From contig JAUWLH010000039.1 of the NCBI GenBank assembly GCA_030613835.1, positions 1 through 10,440 on the forward strand: a stretch of 10,440 bases of DNA, written 5' to 3'. The position numbers and the translations under genes are program-made. The stretch comes from Candidatus Bathyarchaeota archaeon (GTDB taxonomy: Archaea > Thermoproteota > Bathyarchaeia > TCS64). Shown here one piece after another: positions 1 to 6,170 of the stretch (positions are counted from its first letter, which is position 1; every line of letters begins with the position of its first letter). The notes beneath the pieces are model-generated. The model was not told the DNA's origin and did not search any database. It saw only the letters and a list, made by a program, of their open reading frames with translations.

Positions 1-20
1 AAACTAGAGAAGGAACAACA

Positions 21-503
21 ATGAAGATCACAACCAGGCAGATACTCATCACGGTCTTACTAGCTGTGAGCATGGGGCTCGCCTACGATAGCATGACTAA
101 CTACATGAACCCGTACATTTCCGTTGCGGAGGTAACCTCCAGCCCATCAAAGTACATGGGTAAGAGTCTGCAGGTCATCGGCGTGGTTGAGCCTGGCTCC
201 TTAGAGTTGACGAACGACGGGAGCCTCAACTTTGTTCTCATAGATGAAACGGGTAGCAGCATCAAGGTCACTTACAGGGGCATACCCCCCAATAACATGG
301 AAGACGAGGGGAACAGCGTCGTGGTCCTCGGAGAAATGGGAGCTAACGGAGAGATTCAATCAGAGGAGCTTCTCGTAAAGTGCCCATCAAAGTACGAGGG
401 GGAAGAGGAGGATACTGGAATCTCACACGTGTTCCTCACCGCAATGGGCATTGCTGTCCTCGGAATAGGTTACCTAGTTATAACCATGTTCTACAAGAAG
501 TAG
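21..503 (+). CDS. ccmE: CcmE-type haem chaperone, cysteine (CxxxY) variant
   Basis: CcmE carries haem covalently on the outer side of the membrane and passes it to apocytochromes c. The 160-residue product has an N-terminal membrane anchor (about residues 6-22), then a small beta-rich OB-fold domain (about 33-118), seen in phrases such as VTSSPSKYMGKSLQVIGVV and LNFVLIDETGSSIKVTYRG. The haem-binding site reads LLVKCPSKYEG, with C121 and Y125 forming CxxxY, where most bacteria have HxxxY. This cysteine form is known from archaea and some sulfate reducers. Unlike most CcmE proteins it ends in a second hydrophobic segment (about 136-157) followed by KK, so both ends are probably anchored. The ATG at 21 has a weak purine-rich site (aagga) six bases upstream. 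It is followed 13 bp later by ccmA. The upstream partner (ccmC or ccmF would be expected) is outside the window. Confidence 0.88.
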   Translation: MKITTRQILITVLLAVSMGLAYDSMTNYMNPYISVAEVTSSPSKYMGKSLQVIGVVEPGSLELTNDGSLNFVLIDETGSSIKVTYRGIPPNNMEDEGNSVVVLGEMGANGEIQSEELLVKCPSKYEGEEEDTGISHVFLTAMGIAVLGIGYLVITMFYKK

Positions 504-516
504 TAAGGTATCTGTG

Positions 517-1161
517 ATGACCGAGGTCGTGAGGGTAGTTGACGTCACCAAGAACTTTGGGCATATTAAGGCCCTTCGAGGCATTTCTTTAAACTTCACG
601 AAGGGACAGAAAACTAGCTTCCTCGGCCCTAATGGTGCCGGTAAAACCACTCTTCTCAGGATCATTGCGACTCAGATGGTTCCCTCATCGGGAGAGGTTC
701 TTGTGATGGGCGAGAACGCTCACTTGAACCGTGAAAAGGCAAAGAGAAGCATCGGGGTAGTGGGGCACAGGAGCTTTCTGTACGATGAGCTAACAGTTCT
801 GGAGAACCTAAAATTCTATGGGAGTTTCCTTGATGTTACAGAATCGGAGTTTGATAGGGTCCTCAAGATAACGGACATCGAGAGATGGAAGGACACAAAA
901 ACCGGGCACCTATCATATGGGCTCAGGAAGCGTGGCGATATCTCAAGGGCTCTCTTAGGTAGCCCAGCGATCCTGCTGTTGGACGAGTTCTTTGCTGGGC
1001 TTGACCAGGAGACGTCAGGGGCACTGGTAACGTACATGGAAGGGCTAAAGGACCAGACGATCATCACGACATCCCACACGCCCGAGCTAATCAACAGTTT
1101 CTGTCACAGGTCGATTCACATTCGGCGTGGTTTAATCGAGAAGGATGTGCAGCTAAGATGA
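517..1161 (+). CDS. ccmA: CcmA, ABC transporter ATPase for cytochrome c maturation
   Basis: This is the ATPase of the CcmAB(CD) complex, which uses ATP to release holo-CcmE for haem transfer. In the 214-residue protein I see Walker A GPNGAGKT (37-44, K43), the CcmA-like block GVVGHRSFLYDELTVLENL with H84 at the Q-loop position, a signature LSYGLRKR (132-139), Walker B ILLLDEFFAGLD (D156, E157) and the switch histidine H187 in TTSHTPE. The block GHxxxxxxELTxLENL resembles bacterial CcmA more than other ABC ATPases. The signature lacks the usual Q (LSxGQ becomes LSYGL). I prefer the ATG at 517 over the GTG at 514 because AAGGT at 505-509 is then seven bases away. The gene overlaps ccmB by ATGA, which implies translational coupling. 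Identification rests on sequence together with neighbours ccmE and ccmB; it could otherwise be a generic ABC-2 ATPase. Confidence 0.87.
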   Translation: MTEVVRVVDVTKNFGHIKALRGISLNFTKGQKTSFLGPNGAGKTTLLRIIATQMVPSSGEVLVMGENAHLNREKAKRSIGVVGHRSFLYDELTVLENLKFYGSFLDVTESEFDRVLKITDIERWKDTKTGHLSYGLRKRGDISRALLGSPAILLLDEFFAGLDQETSGALVTYMEGLKDQTIITTSHTPELINSFCHRSIHIRRGLIEKDVQLR

Positions 1162-1838
1162 GTGATAGCACGCTAAGTGATGCATTAAAGCTGGCGCGTA
1201 AGGACATCATCGTCGAGCTCAGGCGACCTCACGAGCTTTTATCGATTATCGCTTTCACACTGTCATCAATAATAGTGAGCAGTTTCTCGTGGAGAACTAT
1301 CCTAAGGCTGGACCCATTGGTCATCTCCGCGGCCATGTGGGTAGTAATATTCTTCTCAAGCATCCTGGTGCTCACCACCAGCTTCGCCAGGGAGGTTGAC
1401 CGTGGCACAATCGATGGCCTTAGGAGCATCCCATGCGCCCCCACGGCGGTGCTTGCGGGAAAGATGATCTACGGGATCGTTACCCTGGTGATAGTTCTGC
1501 TCTCGCTTATTTTCTCGTCCCTGCTCTTCCTCAACTTGGACACCGCGCTCATATCTGGGCTTATAGTCATTTTCACGATCGGAGCAATTGATTTCGCTTT
1601 GATGGGCTCCATGATGTCAGCCGTGCTCATGTACTCTGAGGGAAAGAACTTGCTTCTAGCGTTCCTTTTCTTCCCGGTGAGCGTCCCCATTCTTTTACCG
1701 GGTATTCAGGCATGCGCAAAAATACTGGCAGGGGAGGGACTTTTGGCCACGATCCCGGAGATACGCCTACTCTTCGCCTTCATGCTTGCCGTCATCGCGG
1801 CATCGATGTTGCTGTTCCAGGAAATCTTCCTAGAGTAG
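1158..1838 (+). CDS. ccmB: CcmB, haem exporter/maturation membrane subunit
   Basis: CcmB is the membrane partner of the CcmA ATPase in system I cytochrome c maturation. The 226-residue product is very hydrophobic with about six membrane helices (roughly 25-45, 56-76, 100-125, 130-156, 164-186, 203-222). Family hallmarks are the N-terminal KLARKDIIVELRRPHELLS, the loop SFAREVDRGTIDGLRSIP (residues 75-92, matching the conserved FxRExxxGTLDGL of CcmB) and the FFPVSVPILLPG stretch (171-182). The length is typical for the family. Its ATG sits inside the ccmA stop (ATGA at 1158-1161), so the two are likely made in fixed ratio. No ccmC, ccmF or ccmH follows: the next gene, tatC, is on the other strand, so the remaining ccm genes must lie upstream or elsewhere. 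Confidence 0.88.
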   Translation: MSDSTLSDALKLARKDIIVELRRPHELLSIIAFTLSSIIVSSFSWRTILRLDPLVISAAMWVVIFFSSILVLTTSFAREVDRGTIDGLRSIPCAPTAVLAGKMIYGIVTLVIVLLSLIFSSLLFLNLDTALISGLIVIFTIGAIDFALMGSMMSAVLMYSEGKNLLLAFLFFPVSVPILLPGIQACAKILAGEGLLATIPEIRLLFAFMLAVIAASMLLFQEIFLE

Positions 1839-1841
1839 GAT

Positions 1842-2687
1842 TTACTCTTTCGGGGAATTCTTCCTGGCCAATAACTCATCTGAGGCTCTCAGCCCATCTA
1901 TCAAGGTCTTGTCTGGCCTGTTCCTCATGGTGATTGAGAGCACGATTATAGTTATCTCGAACAGGATATAGAACGGGATGGTCATGAGGATCATCGAGAC
2001 CGGGGTAGGGTCCGGTGTTAACACGGCAGTGAGTATTGATAACCCGACGAACAGGTGCCTCCTCATGGATTTGAGTTCCTCGACGAGGACGAGGTCAAGC
2101 TGGACAAGGAAGTATATCACTATGGGGAATGTGTAAAGCAGTCCTGACCCGAGTAACCCGAAGGTTACCACGTCAAAAAAGTCCTTAACGGCATAGAATG
2201 GCATGACCCGTGTCTGGTAAACGAACTTGTACAGCACCGAGAAGGTCGTGGGAACTATCACATAGTAGGAGTAAGCAGCACCGAACAGGAACAACCCCAT
2301 GAATACTATGACAAACGTGAATATGCTCTTCTTCTCGTTCTCATAGATAGCAGGCGCGATGAACCCATAGACCTGATAGGCTAGATATGGCAATGTTACC
2401 ACGAAACTGAGTGCGAACGATAGTGACATGTAGATATAGAAGCTGTCAAGCCAGTTGAACGCGATAAGGGTAACCCCATCAGGGAGCAGCGTGTCTTGAA
2501 TGTACTCCATTAAGACCGTGACAAGCAACTCGTAATCGTTAAAATCCAGCCGAGTTAGTTTCGAGAGATCCGCTGGCAGGGACATCACCACAACAATAGA
2601 GAATACCATCATGTACACTATCTTTCTCAGACGTGACATTAGCTCCTCGAAGTGAACCCAGACATCGGACTCGAAAAACTCGGCCAT
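1842..2687 (-). CDS. tatC: TatC, twin-arginine translocase receptor subunit
   Basis: TatC binds twin-arginine signal peptides and, with TatA, moves folded proteins across the cytoplasmic membrane. Numbered from the ATG at 2687 (281 aa), the N-terminus carries HFEELMSRLRK (12-22), equivalent to the HLxELRxR signal-binding motif. The first periplasmic-side loop ends in FIAPAIYENEKK, with E118 matching the conserved glutamate. LTPDPTPVSMILMTIPFYIL (223-242) is the TatC hallmark near the fifth and sixth helices. Six membrane helices are evident. A longer reading from a GTG at 2696 is possible, but the ATG at 2687 has GGTG six bases upstream and is preferred. The first external loop (about 38-75) is somewhat long. 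It lies 12 bp (20 bp from the ATG) after tatA and runs convergently into ccmB with a 3-bp gap. The substrate encoded nearby is the Tat-signal cytochrome at 3723. Confidence 0.93.
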   Translation of the reverse strand: MAEFFESDVWVHFEELMSRLRKIVYMMVFSIVVVMSLPADLSKLTRLDFNDYELLVTVLMEYIQDTLLPDGVTLIAFNWLDSFYIYMSLSFALSFVVTLPYLAYQVYGFIAPAIYENEKKSIFTFVIVFMGLFLFGAAYSYYVIVPTTFSVLYKFVYQTRVMPFYAVKDFFDVVTFGLLGSGLLYTFPIVIYFLVQLDLVLVEELKSMRRHLFVGLSILTAVLTPDPTPVSMILMTIPFYILFEITIIVLSITMRNRPDKTLIDGLRASDELLARKNSPKE

Positions 2688-2707
2688 AGGGGACACCGAA
2701 GAAAGAT

Positions 2708-2995
2708 TTAGGATGCTTCCTCTTTAGAAGCGGCTTTTACGATGTCCTGGGCGATATCGCTTAATTCCCTGCCCTCGACCTCGATTCCCAGCTTCTTCGC
2801 GGCGTCTATGATGGCCTGCCTTTCATCGTTTTCCTTTCGCACTTTCTCATCTATGTACTGTGTGGGCGCCTGTGTGGCCTTGTTGAACTCTCTCGCAGCC
2901 TCTCCCATTGATCGTGCGAGTTCTGGGAGCTTCCTGCCTCCGAAGAGTAGCAGTACAATAAACAAGATGAATAATAGCTCTGTGTTGCCTGTCAT
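2708..2995 (-). CDS. tatA: TatA/E family twin-arginine translocase pore subunit
   Basis: TatA multimerises to form the transient opening used by Tat substrates. The 95-residue protein has the standard layout: a short N-terminal tail, one membrane helix (about 6-18), the FGG hinge followed by RKLPELARSMGEAAREF (21-37, start of the amphipathic helix), and a charged C-terminal tail predicted to be helical. The FGxxKLPELxxxxG block is diagnostic for TatA/E. The ATG at 2995 has GAGGA at 3003-3007 as a good ribosome-binding site. It is followed directly by tatC, so this is a minimal archaeal TatAC pair; no second TatA or TatB is visible. The C-terminal tail with KKLGIEVEGRELSDIAQDIV (67-86) is unusual for TatA and reads like a short helical element of unknown role. 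Confidence 0.93.
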   Translation of the reverse strand: MTGNTELLFILFIVLLLFGGRKLPELARSMGEAAREFNKATQAPTQYIDEKVRKENDERQAIIDAAKKLGIEVEGRELSDIAQDIVKAASKEEAS

Positions 2996-3030
2996 TTATT
3001 ATTCCTCGCTAAGAGTCGGTTGTCTATGGA

Positions 3031-3037
3031 ATAAAAG
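3031..3037 (-). promoter_or_regulatory. Candidate TATA box for tatAC
   Basis: On the minus strand this reads CTTTTAT, preceded by the purine-containing AAACC that could serve as a BRE. A start of transcription about 25 bases downstream would fall near 3008, just before the tatA ribosome-binding site (3003-3007), giving a very short leader. The lrp-like gene ends 50 bases upstream on the same strand, so tatAC could alternatively be read through from it. This is inference from spacing and composition only. Confidence 0.35.
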
Positions 3038-3087
3038 GGTTTAGCCTTCCTTTCTTCTCTCCCGGTTGATCTGTTTTGACGCATTTT

Positions 3088-3597
3088 CTATATCTCCTTA
3101 TTATCCTTGATTATCTTACTGAGAACCTTCTTTCTTGTGACGATGGAAGCTGAGTCCACCCAGAGGACCCCTTCTTCTCCTCTGATCCTCTTAATCATCC
3201 TGTATAGCTCGTTCTCGTCTGTCGTGCAGGCGGTCAGGATCATGTCGTAATTGCCCATGGTCAGGAAAACGTTGCAGATGTCATCCATATCCGTAAGTCG
3301 CTCAATGACCTGGTTACTGTCGTAATCTCCCGTGGTCTTTACAAGAAGGACGGCCCTGGTTCCTTTACCAAGCTCATCGTCCTCGATAATGCTGACATAT
3401 GCCTTGATGATGTTGTTCTCCTCAAGTTTCTTGATCTTGCGCGATACGGTAGCGGGACTGATCTCCAACCGCTTCGCTATATTCCTGATAGAGGCTCTTC
3501 CATCCATTTTTAGTATCCGCAGTATATGCCTGTCCACTTCGTCAGCGATTCCCAAGTTAGCTTCAATTTCTGCTCCCAAGATATATGCCTTTGCCAA
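3088..3597 (-). CDS. AsnC/Lrp family transcriptional regulator
   Basis: Lrp/AsnC proteins bind DNA as dimers or octamers and respond to small effectors, often amino acids. Residues 19-67 form the winged HTH (DEVDRHILRILKMDGRASIR, then SPATVSRKIKKLEE as the recognition helix with the ATVSRKI pattern). The RAM effector domain spans about 79-156 and contains GNYD (115-118), the typical effector-loop motif. The full length of 169 is slightly above the usual 140-160. The start is uncertain: the TTG at 3597 opens the longest reading, there is no ATG before residue 31, and other candidates are TTG at 3579 or 3555 and GTG at 3537. The first 18 residues are therefore doubtful. It is divergent from the split-Soret-like cytochrome gene, and the shared 125-bp gap carries repeated palindromic sites, so it may control itself and that gene. 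Confidence 0.9.
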   Translation of the reverse strand: MAKAYILGAEIEANLGIADEVDRHILRILKMDGRASIRNIAKRLEISPATVSRKIKKLEENNIIKAYVSIIEDDELGKGTRAVLLVKTTGDYDSNQVIERLTDMDDICNVFLTMGNYDMILTACTTDENELYRMIKRIRGEEGVLWVDSASIVTRKKVLSKIIKDNKEI

Positions 3598-3627
3598 ATA
3601 GTCGTCCTATATGTTACAATAAATACG

Positions 3628-3669
3628 TGAATATTGAACATTACATACTTTCAAGGGTCAATATTGAAA
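3628..3669. repeat. Pair of near-palindromic direct repeats, candidate operators
   Basis: Two copies of T[G/C]AATATTGAA occur at 3628-3638 and 3658-3668, exactly 30 bp apart. The second contains a perfect 10-bp palindrome (TCAATATTGA, 3658-3667); the first differs by one base. They lie in the divergent gap between the Lrp-like regulator and the cytochrome gene, the second just upstream of the likely TATA box at 3675. A spacing of about three helical turns is what a multimeric Lrp-type protein could use. A weaker third match (TGAATATCA) occurs at 3715-3723. Binding is inferred, not shown. Confidence 0.45.
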
Positions 3670-3674
3670 CAAAA

Positions 3675-3682
3675 CTTATATT
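3675..3682 (+). promoter_or_regulatory. Candidate TATA box for the cytochrome gene
   Basis: CTTATATT, preceded by an A-rich stretch (GAAACAAAA, 3665-3673) that could act as a BRE. Transcription would start about 22-26 bases downstream, near 3702-3706, leaving a leader of under 20 bases before the ATG at 3723. The sequence AGGT at 3701-3704 is therefore at the edge of the transcript. It lies just downstream of a palindromic repeat, so a bound regulator there could block or help TBP/TFB. Confidence 0.45.
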
Positions 3683-3722
3683 CTCGGCACATAGCTTTGC
3701 AGGTATCACCAAAGTGAATATC

Positions 3723-4514
3723 ATGACAGAAGAAGTATCAAGACGTGATTTCGTAAAGATGGCAGGCGCAGCCATCGGTGGAATCGCACTAGGAGCAGTC
3801 GGCGGTTACTCACTAGTCTCTGGAAAAGAGACAATAATCATACAGGAAGTGCCACTGGAGGTGCCTGAGCACCCATGGATTTACACAAAGATTGATCCAG
3901 AAGCAGCCGCGAAAAGGAGCTACGAGGCCTTTTTCCAAGGCGGATGTGCCTATGGCGTTTTCGAGGGAATCATTGGGGAGCTTAGGGAACAAGTCGGTCA
4001 CCCATACACAGCTATACCGACAAAGTTGGCCGTCTTCGGAAAGGGCGGAGTGGTCGGATGGGGTACACTTTGCGGCGTTCTTAACGGCGCGGGAATGGCA
4101 ATTAACACGGTAACAAACAACTTGGGCTTAGTAAACGAGGTTATGGGCTACTACAGTAACACAGCTTTCCCGATCTACGAGCCCGAGGTAGCAACAAAGG
4201 TCGAGGGAGAATTAACAAAGTCGGTCTCAGGCTCTCCACTATGCCACGCATCGGTTACCCAGTGGTGTGGCGCCTCGGGATTCGAGGAGAACTCCCCAGA
4301 ACGAGCTGAGAGATGTGGAAGAATAGTTGCAGACATTACAAAGAAGACAGTCGAGATGTTAAACGACTTAGCTGACGAGAACTTTGTCGCGGCCTACGCG
4401 GTTCCTGACAGCGTGATCGGGTGCAACTCATGCCACGGCCCAGACGGCGCGTTGAACAATGTGATGTCAAAGATGGACTGTGACAGCTGCCACACTGACC
4501 AACACACTAACTAA
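3723..4514 (+). CDS. Split-Soret cytochrome c-like dihaem protein with Tat signal
   Basis: Numbered from the ATG at 3723 (263 aa), it begins with a twin-arginine signal, SRRDFVK (6-12), and a hydrophobic stretch to about residue 33. A helical domain follows with GGCAYGVFEGI (73-83) and GWGTLCGVLNGAG (112-124), the pattern of the C_GCAxxG_C_C family. C174, C182 and C198 lie in the middle (LCHASVTQWCG and RCGR). Two haem c motifs end the protein: CNSCH (234-238) and CDSCH (253-257). This arrangement matches split-Soret cytochrome c of Desulfovibrio, a dihaem protein that dimerises to stack four haems and is reported to have an iron-sulfur site. Function is unknown beyond electron transfer. A GTG at 3714, nine bases after AGGT, is an alternative start. 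No clear AxA cleavage site is visible, so the signal may remain as an anchor. Ccm and Tat genes lie alongside and a poly-T terminator follows. Confidence 0.8.
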   Translation: MTEEVSRRDFVKMAGAAIGGIALGAVGGYSLVSGKETIIIQEVPLEVPEHPWIYTKIDPEAAAKRSYEAFFQGGCAYGVFEGIIGELREQVGHPYTAIPTKLAVFGKGGVVGWGTLCGVLNGAGMAINTVTNNLGLVNEVMGYYSNTAFPIYEPEVATKVEGELTKSVSGSPLCHASVTQWCGASGFEENSPERAERCGRIVADITKKTVEMLNDLADENFVAAYAVPDSVIGCNSCHGPDGALNNVMSKMDCDSCHTDQHTN

Positions 4515-4533
4515 TCTCATAGTCTGTTTATCG

Positions 4534-4549
4534 TTTTTTTATTTTTTTT
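4534..4549 (+). terminator. Poly-T archaeal-type terminator after the cytochrome gene
   Basis: Runs of seven and eight T separated by one A, 20 bases after the stop codon of the cytochrome gene, with no convincing GC stem before them. Oligo-T tracts of this kind stop archaeal RNA polymerase without a hairpin. The surrounding 4515-4580 is AT-rich and holds no gene that I can support. Confidence 0.6.
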
Positions 4550-4640
4550 AATAATTTCTTGAAAAAATAGCATTAACGAAGATATGTTGAAGAAACGAAA
4601 CAAGTGGGAAATTATTGATGTCTATATTACTTTGATTGAT

Positions 4641-4662
4641 AAAAAAATTGGGATATTATCCC
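4641..4662 (-). terminator. Terminator of the complex I operon
   Basis: Read on the minus strand, two bases after the stop codon at 4665 comes a small inverted repeat (GGGATA and TATCCC around one base, 4650-4662), then AA and a run of seven T (4647-4641). The stem is short, so the T run is probably the main signal. Another run of six T lies further on, at 4567-4562. Together with the opposing poly-T after the cytochrome gene this makes a two-way termination zone. Confidence 0.55.
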
Positions 4663-4664
4663 AG

Positions 4665-6158
4665 TTAATGGAAGATGAGCTCGATGTAGACCTCGATGGG
4701 GTTGGTTATCAGAGCAGGCCAAATGCCGAATATCACGCTAAGCGCGCTCAACGCGAGCAGCGTTATAGCCATTGCCTTGGGCACGGGTAATACATCCTTG
4801 AGTTTCTCGGGCAGCTCGCCGTAGTAGATTTTCCAGATGGCCCCGAACTCGTATCCCAGCGTAACTAAAGTTGCCACGCTTCCAGCCATTATCGCTACGA
4901 ACAGTTCCATGAAACCGGTTTCGAATCCTCTGACCATGGCCCCGCTCAGCAGTATGAACTTGCTCTTGAAGCCTACCGCTGGGGGTACGCCTCCGATGGT
5001 TAGGAATCCCGCCATGGTGGCCAAGATTGCTATTGGTAGTTTCTCAGCTAGTCCACCCATCTTGCTCATGTCCCTGGTGCCTGTCCTGAAAAGGAGCGCC
5101 CCTGAGACCATGAAAAGCAGGCCGATTGCCAGTCCGTGGCTGATGCTGTAAGAGATGGACCCCAGTACACCGTTAGCGACGTACGTGAAGACGCCTAGGA
5201 CACAATAGTTCATCTGACTCATGCTCAGGTAGGCCACTAGACGCTTGGTATCCGTCTGTACTAGAGCCATTACGCCAGCGTAGAGTATGGTGGCCAGTGC
5301 CCACAACATGAACCATCCGCTGATTCCTTGCAGAACAGGTTGGAATGGTGGTAGTAGTCGTGCCATGGTGTATGTGCTCAGCATTACAGAGGTGGCTCCT
5401 AGAACTGCGCTCACCGGTGCAGGTGACTCGCTGTATGTATCTGGCATCCATCCGTGGAAACCGAGTGCGCCAATTTTCACGAATAATCCTAGGCTAAACG
5501 CCAGTCCTACCCAGAACGATCCCGCCTGATTCGCGATGTGTGTCAGGTCCGCTATCTCGAAGCTACCAGTTAGCCAGAATGATCCCAGTATACCGATGAG
5601 GAATATACCTCCACCAAAATGTGTCCACAGGAAGTAGAGCATGCTGTTTCGTTTACGGTCTCCGTATCCGAAGAGCAGGATCAGTAGCCATGAGAAGACT
5701 AGGGCTAGTTCGAAGAACATGAAGAACTCGATGAGGTTTGTGGAGAGCATGCATCCGGCTACGCTTCCGCCGTATAACAGGAAGAATGTGTAGAACCTTG
5801 CATAGTTCTCGTTACTCTCCTCGATATCGTCTAGGCTGAACCTTTTCTCCATGTAGGGCATGCTGAACAGCGTCGCGCCTGTAAAGACGAATATGTACGT
5901 GAACACCATCGGGATGCTCAGTCCGTCCGCCATGAAGCCGAGTGTCAGTTTTACGGGTTCCGCGACCCAGTTGTATTCCTCGATTAGAGCCTCATGTGTT
6001 ACGACGGTGAATAGGCTCCCGAATACCACAGTGGATAGTAGGAATATGCCAAGGACTATCCAACTGACCCTCTTTCCAACGTTTCTACCGACTAGATAGA
6101 CAATGGGTGCTGGCAGGAAAGCCGCCAAGATTACCATGAATAGTATGTTGTTTATCAT
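4665..6158 (-). CDS. Complex I antiporter-like subunit, NuoM/FpoM type (copy 2)
   Basis: A proton-pumping membrane subunit of a Nuo/Fpo/Fqo-type complex, 497 aa with about 14 helices. Key residues by eye: E150 in FFMFFELAL (TM5 glutamate), K228 in LFVKIGALGFHGWMPDTYSE (TM7 lysine before the broken helix), K305 in QTDTKRLVAY and K400 in PPAVGFKSKF (TM12). Two departures stand out. The TM8 lysine position of bacterial NuoM reads M259 (SVMLSTY), and TM12 has K where bacterial NuoM has E. The long reading starts at a GTG (6167), but that codon lies inside the Shine-Dalgarno sequence GAGGTGA (6164-6170), five bases before the ATG at 6158; the ATG is preferred. It is the last gene of the operon. 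It closely parallels the preceding gene, including the shared C-terminal YGxLPExLKD, so the two look like a tandem duplication. Confidence 0.88.
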   Translation of the reverse strand: MINNILFMVILAAFLPAPIVYLVGRNVGKRVSWIVLGIFLLSTVVFGSLFTVVTHEALIEEYNWVAEPVKLTLGFMADGLSIPMVFTYIFVFTGATLFSMPYMEKRFSLDDIEESNENYARFYTFFLLYGGSVAGCMLSTNLIEFFMFFELALVFSWLLILLFGYGDRKRNSMLYFLWTHFGGGIFLIGILGSFWLTGSFEIADLTHIANQAGSFWVGLAFSLGLFVKIGALGFHGWMPDTYSESPAPVSAVLGATSVMLSTYTMARLLPPFQPVLQGISGWFMLWALATILYAGVMALVQTDTKRLVAYLSMSQMNYCVLGVFTYVANGVLGSISYSISHGLAIGLLFMVSGALLFRTGTRDMSKMGGLAEKLPIAILATMAGFLTIGGVPPAVGFKSKFILLSGAMVRGFETGFMELFVAIMAGSVATLVTLGYEFGAIWKIYYGELPEKLKDVLPVPKAMAITLLALSALSVIFGIWPALITNPIEVYIELIFH

Positions 6159-6163
6159 TTCAT

Positions 6164-6170
6164 TCACCTC
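6164..6170 (-). promoter_or_regulatory. Shine-Dalgarno site deciding the start of NuoM-like copy 2
   Basis: GAGGTGA on the minus strand matches the archaeal anti-Shine-Dalgarno tail and lies five bases before the ATG at 6158. It overlaps the stop codon of the upstream gene, which indicates coupled translation, and it contains the GTG at 6167 that would otherwise be taken as the start. Confidence 0.7.

Noticed and set aside
3585..3722. A 46-residue N-terminal extension of the cytochrome reading frame.
   Set aside because: It overlaps the start of the divergent regulator and both promoters, has no signal-like features, and would bury the twin-arginine signal, which must be near the N-terminus.
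4650..4662. GGGATATTATCCC as an operator site.
   Set aside because: It lies directly after the operon stop codon and before a T run, so a role in termination is simpler.
4584..4790. A 68-codon plus-strand frame after the cytochrome terminator.
   Set aside because: More than half of it is antisense to the well-supported NuoM-like gene, it spans the minus-strand terminator, and the product shows no recognisable features.
5287..5529. Several plus-strand frames of 60-115 codons across 4837-9938, opposite the complex I genes.
   Set aside because: They mirror strong minus-strand membrane protein genes and give low-complexity products typical of antisense shadows, with no good ribosome-binding sites noted.
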